Shown here: positions 59,376 to 64,000 of the stretch, piece by piece | How positions within the stretch are numbered: the stretch's first letter is position 1 | Layout of the letters: every line of letters begins with the position of its first letter | Source of the DNA: Actinomycetota bacterium | GTDB taxonomy: Bacteria > Actinomycetota > Thermoleophilia > Miltoncostaeales > Miltoncostaeaceae | Length of the DNA stretch: 64,000 nt | Direction: 5' to 3' | Assembly: GCA_020636905.1 (NCBI GenBank) | Contig: JACJWX010000004.1 | Span: 1-64,000 of the forward strand | Notes under the pieces: model-generated | Told to the model about the DNA's origin: nothing | What the model saw: the letters and a program-made list of their open reading frames with translations, nothing else | The model's database searches: none | Program-made: the position numbers and the translations under genes

Positions 59376-61835
59376 GTGCCCGTATTGCATGTCCGGCGTG
59401 GCCTGCCAGCCGCGTTCGCCACCCTGCTCGTCCTCGGCCTCATCGCGTTCGCGATCTGGGGTCGCGTCCCCGCTGAGGCCGGCCCACCCCAGGAGTTCCA
59501 GCTCCGGACGCTCGCGTCCGGCCTGACGCAGCCGACGGCGTTCACCATTCGCTCGAACGGGGACCTCCTCGTCGCCGAGAAGGGCGGACGCGTCGTCCGG
59601 TTCCGCAACGGCACGTCGCAGACCTTCATCGACCTCAGCGACCGGATCAACAGCAGCGCGGACGGCGGGCTGCTCGGACTGACCAGCAACGCGACACACG
59701 TCTTCGTCATGTACTCCCGCGAGCGGAACCCGGCCGCCCCCGACCGGACCGACGGCGCCGACATCGTGGTCGCACGACTCTCGACGCTGGCGGGTGATCC
59801 CACGAAGGCCGATCCCGCATCGCTGACGGTGCTGGTCGACGGCTTCGACGCCACCCCGCTGAACCACCTGGGTGGGGGCCTGCGCATCGACGGTGGCGGG
59901 CGGTTGCTGGCGTCGTTCGGCGACGGATCGGACTATCGCCAGGTCGATCCTTCCGCGCTCCGGAGCCAGAACCTCGACAATCCCGCCGGCAAGCTGATGC
60001 GGATCGATCCGGCGACCGGGCGCGGGGTGGCGGGGAACCCGTTCTTCGATCCCGCGAATCCCTCCTCCACGCGTTCGCGCCTCATCGCGTTTGGACTTCG
60101 CAATCCCTTCCGGTTCGGGCTCGACCCGCAGACCGGATCCATCTACGTGGCCGACGTCGGCTGGGACTCCTGGGAGGAGGTCAACCTCATCGCCCCCGAG
60201 GTCGTCGACCCCATCCGTGAGCGCAACTTCGGCTGGCCGTGCTTCGAGGGCGGCACCACCGGTCCTCTGGTCCAGCCCGGGTACGCGACCAACCCCGCGA
60301 CGGCCGCGGCGTGCCGCGCGGTCGCCGCTCCCGCCGACGGCGGCACGGGCCCGGGGACCGCGGGCCCGCTGCTGGCGCTCCAGCACGGGGGCAGCCAGGC
60401 GACCGGGTCGATCACCGGGGGACCCGTGTACCGGGGTTCCAGTTATCCCGAGCGCTACCGCGGCAAGCTCTTCCTCGCCGACTACGCGAGCGACCGCTTC
60501 TGGACGTACGACGCGGTGGAGGGACTCGTCCCGTTCGGTTCCTCGGGCGGCTGGGGGAACCCGGTCGATATCCAGGAGACCCCGTCGGGCACCATCGCCT
60601 ACGTGGCCATCGGGGCCGGTGAGGTCCGCGAGATCGCCCACGTGTCGGGCAACCTCCCGCCGATCGCGCGGGCGTCCGCCTCGCCCTCCCAGGGCGGCGT
60701 TCCGCTCGCCACCACGTTCAGCGCGGCGGGCTCGGTCGATCCGGAGGGTCACTCGTTGACCTACACGTGGAACTTCGGGGATGGGAGCGCCACCGCCACC
60801 GGCACCATCGTCCGTCACACCTACTCACGGCGCGGGTCCTTCACGGCGACCCTGACGGTGAGGGATCCCGAGGGACTGATCGGTCGCGCGACGCTCCCGA
60901 TCGACGTGGCGAACACCCGTCCCGCGATCAGGATCGAAACGCCTCAGGCGACGTTCCGGGTCGGTGACCGCATCCCCTACCGGATCGTGGCGACGGACGC
61001 GGAGGACGGGGTCCTCAAGGCGGGTTCGGTGACGCACCAGATCCTGGTGCACCACAAGGACCATCTCCACTACGAGCCGGAGTTCACGGGCACCGACGGC
61101 ACACTCGCCGTCAACCAGCACGGCGACGAGGTCTACTACGAACTCAAGGTGACCGCACGCGACTCGCTCGGGGGCGTCACCACGACGTCGCACGAATACC
61201 TGCCCGAGAACCGTGATCTGACCATCGCCAGCCGACCCTCGGGTGCGACGCTGATCCTCGACGGCCAGGCCCGCACCGCGCCCCACACGCGGCCGAGTGC
61301 GGTCGGCGCCGAGCATCACCTGTCGGCCCCGGCGACGATGAACCACGAGGGGACGACGTACCGCCTCGCCGGGTTCGACCGAAGCGGCACGTGGGTCCCC
61401 GGTGAGCGGCTGGACTTCTTCAGCGCCGAGGCGGCCTCGGAGACCATCACGGCGGTGTACGCGGACCCCTCCGGCGCACTCTTCGTGGAATCCGCGGTCC
61501 CCCCTCCCGCGCCGCCGAGCTCAAGCAAGAAGGAGGCGTCCCGTCGTGTCGGCATCCTGCGCCGCCTGGTGGTCCGCGCCCGGCCCAGACTGGTCCGGGT
61601 GATCGCCACCGGGGGCAGCGTCCGACGCGGTGCGCGGCTGGTGGTGGAGGCGCGGACGAGGGGACGCTGGCGGCCGCTGCGGTCGGCTCCGCTCCGGGCC
61701 GGTCGGCGCACGGCGTTCACGGCCAAGTCCCGCGTGCGGCTGCGGCGGATCCGCATCCGGGTACGCCCGGCCGCACGCACGCCGTGGCGGAAGGTGCGTG
61801 TGGCGACCGTCGCGGCGCCGCGCCGAACGCCCTAG
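59376..61835 (+). CDS. PQQ-dependent sugar dehydrogenase-like protein with PKD domain
   Basis: An 819-residue exported protein. After an N-terminal hydrophobic helix (FATLLVLGLIAFAIW) comes a six-bladed propeller of the soluble glucose/sorbosone dehydrogenase type (about 45-430): LASGLTQPTAFTIRSNGDLLVAEKGGRV, LNHLGGGLRIDGGGRLLASFGDG, FGLRNPFRFGLDP and ERNFGWPCFEG. A PKD domain is at about 435-515 (DPEGHSLTYTWNFGDG). A beta-rich part and an Arg-rich tail follow. It would oxidise a sugar outside the cell using PQQ; no PQQ synthesis genes are in view. GTG start with GAGGTG close upstream. Its TAG stop begins a repeat element. Confidence 0.85.
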   Translation: MPVLHVRRGLPAAFATLLVLGLIAFAIWGRVPAEAGPPQEFQLRTLASGLTQPTAFTIRSNGDLLVAEKGGRVVRFRNGTSQTFIDLSDRINSSADGGLLGLTSNATHVFVMYSRERNPAAPDRTDGADIVVARLSTLAGDPTKADPASLTVLVDGFDATPLNHLGGGLRIDGGGRLLASFGDGSDYRQVDPSALRSQNLDNPAGKLMRIDPATGRGVAGNPFFDPANPSSTRSRLIAFGLRNPFRFGLDPQTGSIYVADVGWDSWEEVNLIAPEVVDPIRERNFGWPCFEGGTTGPLVQPGYATNPATAAACRAVAAPADGGTGPGTAGPLLALQHGGSQATGSITGGPVYRGSSYPERYRGKLFLADYASDRFWTYDAVEGLVPFGSSGGWGNPVDIQETPSGTIAYVAIGAGEVREIAHVSGNLPPIARASASPSQGGVPLATTFSAAGSVDPEGHSLTYTWNFGDGSATATGTIVRHTYSRRGSFTATLTVRDPEGLIGRATLPIDVANTRPAIRIETPQATFRVGDRIPYRIVATDAEDGVLKAGSVTHQILVHHKDHLHYEPEFTGTDGTLAVNQHGDEVYYELKVTARDSLGGVTTTSHEYLPENRDLTIASRPSGATLILDGQARTAPHTRPSAVGAEHHLSAPATMNHEGTTYRLAGFDRSGTWVPGERLDFFSAEAASETITAVYADPSGALFVESAVPPPAPPSSSKKEASRRVGILRRLVVRARPRLVRVIATGGSVRRGARLVVEARTRGRWRPLRSAPLRAGRRTAFTAKSRVRLRRIRIRVRPAARTPWRKVRVATVAAPRRTP

Positions 61836-62032
61836 TGTCGTGAGTCGGAGGTTCGGGAGCGGCGTGGCGAGCGAAAACCGCGTGCAACAAGGAGGAGATT
61901 CGGGACAATGCCGGTGGCATGGCCCGAGCCGACGACGCACCCCCGGTGACGCACCGATGGCCCCGGACGGTGGAGGGTTGCGCGTGAGTTTGCAGCCGCC
62001 AGGCTGCCGCGAGACCTTCGACTCAGGACACT
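61833..62032 (-). repeat. structured repeat with inverted ends, copy C
   Basis: About 200 bp, the inverse orientation of copies A and B. Reading the plus strand it opens TAGTGTCGTGAGTCGGAGGT, the TAG being the dehydrogenase stop codon, and ends GACCTTCGACTCAGGACACT. These two ends pair over 19 positions with one G-G mismatch and one G-U. Both internal hairpins of copies A and B are intact. It fills the space to the converging membrane protein gene. Confidence 0.8.
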
Positions 62033-62073
62033 CGCTGCCGGGGGTCCTGTCGAGACGACGGGACCCGCCACCC

Positions 62074-62655
62074 CTACTCCGCCGCGGACTCCCGTGCCTC
62101 GTCGGACTTCTTGCGCAGGTCCAGTTCGGCTTCGAGGTCGCCGACACGCCGGCGAGCGTGTCGACGGGTGAGCATCTGGTAGCGCCATGCCGCGAAGAGC
62201 AGGGCCGCGGCGATGGCCCCGAGCGCGGTGAACCCGCGGAAGAAGGGGGCTTCCACGTCAAGGGTGCGTTCCGCGGCATGAGCGGCGTTCCCGCGGCCGA
62301 CCACGATCCCCAGGGTCATCAGGTTCGGGAGGGCGAGGATCAGCGCGATGACGACACCGCCGATCCAGATCTTGACCGGGCGCCGCCGCCGGAACGTCAC
62401 CCAGAGCATGAGCAGCGGCAGGATCGTGAAGACGAGTCCGTAGAGCGTGCCGAGTCCGATGCCGGCGACGAGTGAACCGTTGACCTGGTCGGCGATCCGC
62501 TGTCCCCACCAGCGCGGCACGATGGCCGACGCCATCAGCGAGAGGACCAGCAGAACCACGACGCCGATCGCCCCGTACAGGAGGCGTCTGCCCCAGTCGA
62601 CGCGTTCGCGATCGTCGTAAGGCTGGGCCGGCTTCGGGGGGGTCGGTTCGCTCAT
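62074..62655 (-). CDS. integral membrane protein of unknown function
   Basis: A 193-residue protein. A Pro-rich polar start (SEPTPPKPAQPYDDRERVDWG) precedes four helices: LLYGAIGVVVLLVLSLMASAI, GTLYGLVFTILPLLMLWVTF, IWIGGVVIALILALPNLMTLG and FTALGAIAAALLFAAWRY. It ends in a basic/acidic C-terminal coil (ARRRVGDLEAELDLRKKSDEARES). No family recognised. A GAGGAT ribosome site precedes the ATG at 62655. It is separated by 73 bases from the E2 gene stop upstream and may form the end of that operon. Confidence 0.65.
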   Translation of the reverse strand: MSEPTPPKPAQPYDDRERVDWGRRLLYGAIGVVVLLVLSLMASAIVPRWWGQRIADQVNGSLVAGIGLGTLYGLVFTILPLLMLWVTFRRRRPVKIWIGGVVIALILALPNLMTLGIVVGRGNAAHAAERTLDVEAPFFRGFTALGAIAAALLFAAWRYQMLTRRHARRRVGDLEAELDLRKKSDEARESAAE

Positions 62656-62728
62656 GCGGCGATCCTCGCAGATCGGGCGACCGCCCGTGGCGAGGTTCGG
62701 AACGATCCCCGCGGACGGACGGCCGGAC

Positions 62729-63814
62729 TCATCCAGGGACGATCTCCGGGCGCTCGAGCGCCTCGATCACCGCGGTCAGGAACCGCGTCGCCTCGCCGCC
62801 GGACACCACGCGGTGATCGATACTGAGTGACAGCGGCAACAGTCGCCGCACCCTCGGCTCGCCCTCGATCGCCACGACGCGAGACGCGAGGCGACCGACT
62901 CCCAGGGTCGCGACCTGGGGCGGGATGACCATCGGGGTCGCGTAGCGGCCCCCGTGCTCACCGAAATCGAGGAGGGTGATCGTGGCCCGCCCGAGCTGAT
63001 CGATCCGCGCCCGCCGGTGATGTCGCGAACTGCGCAGATGGGCCAGTTCCTCGCGCAGTTCGGCGGCTGGACGGGCCCCGGCGTCGCGGAGCACCGGGAC
63101 GTACGGTCCGCCGTCACCGTCGAACACGACGGCGATGTCGACGTGCCGGTGCAGGGTGCGCGATTGCGTCGAGGGGTCGAACCACGCGTTGAGCGCGGGC
63201 ACCACGCGGCAGGCGCGAACCATCGCGCAGACCAGCCTGGCGTCGTGGTCCTCCGAGGGATCCCAGTGGTCGACGTCCGCGTCGTCCACCACGGTCGCCA
63301 CGGCGGCGTCCCCCGCCCGGGCCATGACCTGTGCCATACCCCGGCGCACCCCGTCCAGCGGTTGAGAGCCCGCGGCCCGCGCCGCCGCGTTCCGGACGTC
63401 CTCCGCCTGGAGCGCCCCACCGGGACCCGAACCCACCAGGCCCTCGAGGTCGACCCCGAGCTCGCGGGCAACCGCCCGCACCGCCGGGCTGACGCGCGTC
63501 GGAGCGTCCGCCGGAGCGGGTGCCCGCGCAGGTTGGGCCTCGGGCGGTCGTCCCACGATGTCGGTCGACCGCGGTTCGGCGTCGGTGTCGATGTCGAGGA
63601 GGGGTTCCCCGACGGGAACCCAGTCGCCCTCGTTCGCCAGCAGGCGCGTCACGCGGCCCGTGAGGGGCGACGGGATCTCGACCTGCGCCTTGCCGGTGAC
63701 CACCACAAGCAGCGCCTGGTCCTCGACGACCAGGTCTCCCGGACCGACGTGCCACAGCAGCAACTCGGCCTCGGTGAGCCCCTCTCCCAGATCGGGCAGT
63801 CGGAATGTCGTCAT
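62729..63814 (-). CDS. 2-oxoacid dehydrogenase acyltransferase (E2)-like protein
   Basis: A 361-residue E2. The lipoyl domain is residues 1-76 (FRLPDLGEGLTEAELLLWHVGPGD; lipoyl Lys in VVTGKAQVEIPSP, where the usual DKA is GKA). The subunit-binding domain is about 105-140 (VSPAVRAVARELGVDLEGLVGSG). The catalytic domain is short, about 205 residues, and ends LSLSIDHRVVSGGEATRFL. The canonical HxxxDG acyltransfer motif reads HRVVSG, so the Asp is Ser. It would pass acyl groups from E1 to CoA. The start shares ATGA with the E1 beta stop. Confidence 0.88.
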   Translation of the reverse strand: MTTFRLPDLGEGLTEAELLLWHVGPGDLVVEDQALLVVVTGKAQVEIPSPLTGRVTRLLANEGDWVPVGEPLLDIDTDAEPRSTDIVGRPPEAQPARAPAPADAPTRVSPAVRAVARELGVDLEGLVGSGPGGALQAEDVRNAAARAAGSQPLDGVRRGMAQVMARAGDAAVATVVDDADVDHWDPSEDHDARLVCAMVRACRVVPALNAWFDPSTQSRTLHRHVDIAVVFDGDGGPYVPVLRDAGARPAAELREELAHLRSSRHHRRARIDQLGRATITLLDFGEHGGRYATPMVIPPQVATLGVGRLASRVVAIEGEPRVRRLLPLSLSIDHRVVSGGEATRFLTAVIEALERPEIVPG

Positions 63815-64000
63815 GAGTAGCTCAGCACCTCCCGTGAGGCGTGCAGGACCCGCTCGGCGTCGGGAATGTAGGACCGTTCGAGCCGCGCCAGCGGCATGAC
63901 CGTGTCGTAACCGCACACCCGGCGGATCGGAGCCAGCAGCGACCAGACACCCCGGTCGGCGAGGATCGCGGCGATCTCCGCACCGAAACCCGCCGTCAGC
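63811..64000 (-). CDS. 2-oxoacid dehydrogenase E1 beta subunit, C-terminal end (cut by window edge)
   Basis: Only the last 62 residues are inside the window. They match the transketolase C-terminal domain of E1 beta: LTAGFGAEIAAILADRGVW, LLAPIRRVCGYDTVMP and LERSYIPDAERVLHASREVLSYS. The stop overlaps the E2 start (ATGA, 63811-63814), so E1 beta and E2 are translationally coupled. Whether the complex uses pyruvate or branched-chain keto acids cannot be told from this piece. Confidence 0.88.
   Translation of the reverse strand, partial: LTAGFGAEIAAILADRGVWSLLAPIRRVCGYDTVMPLARLERSYIPDAERVLHASREVLSYS

Overview
The window is GC-rich, gene-dense DNA with no rRNA, tRNA, CRISPR array, phage or transposase gene that I can see. 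It looks like an actinobacterium from a deep lineage such as Thermoleophilia (Solirubrobacterales/Gaiellales-like). The reasons are two MmpL-type transporters, a two-subunit glycyl-tRNA synthetase next to recO and ppdK, many exported proteins with arginine-rich beta tails, and frequent leaderless-type starts (TANNNT 6-7 bases before the start codon). The lineage is an inference; no marker here fixes it.

Layout. 1-3530: an edge-cut mmpL, then an SRPBCC protein, a quinone oxidoreductase and a small membrane protein. 3552-8671: a hypothetical gene, and on the minus strand the information-processing operon (hypothetical)-dgt-dnaG-rpoD. 8716-11510: a CbiX-type chelatase with a cysteine-rich tail, an FAD oxidoreductase and two uncharacterised genes. 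11648-13999: a sulfur module on the minus strand (sulfide:quinone oxidoreductase-like flavoprotein, one-cysteine TusE/DsrC-like carrier, DsrE-like protein), divergent from a second mmpL at 14107.

16175-38416 is a surface-polysaccharide locus: pyruvyl transferase, Wzx-type flippase, PIG-L deacetylase, glucose-1-phosphate cytidylyltransferase, C-methyltransferase and an RfbC-like epimerase. After an interruption come a DUF4910 aminopeptidase-like protein, an SDR epimerase, four glycosyltransferases, two Wzz/YveK-like chain-length proteins, an O-antigen ligase-like polymerase, a class III aminotransferase and two homologous exported proteins. Genes overlap by 1-19 bases in long runs, so they probably make one CDP-activated, methylated sugar and export its polymer. 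The interruption (22094-24418) holds two tandem structured repeats and an unrelated membrane protein/GlxA regulator pair.

38589-47439: small membrane proteins, lipoproteins, two methyltransferases, an AraC regulator, a decayed SnoaL-like fragment and a tandem pair of exported paralogues. 47480-57359: minus-strand housekeeping operons (recO-glyQ-glyS-ppdK; a deoA homologue lacking its catalytic motifs, mutM, and a P1 peptidase) with a glutaredoxin between. 57399-61835: exported PDZ/TPR protein, UBP zinc-finger protein and a PQQ-type sugar dehydrogenase with a PKD domain. 62074-64000: a membrane protein and the end of a 2-oxoacid dehydrogenase operon (E1 beta, E2).

The most unusual thing is a repeat family with inverted ends (three copies of about 185-200 bp and one 40-bp remnant). 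In three places its outermost TAG is the stop codon of the adjoining gene, and paired base changes keep the terminal stem intact.
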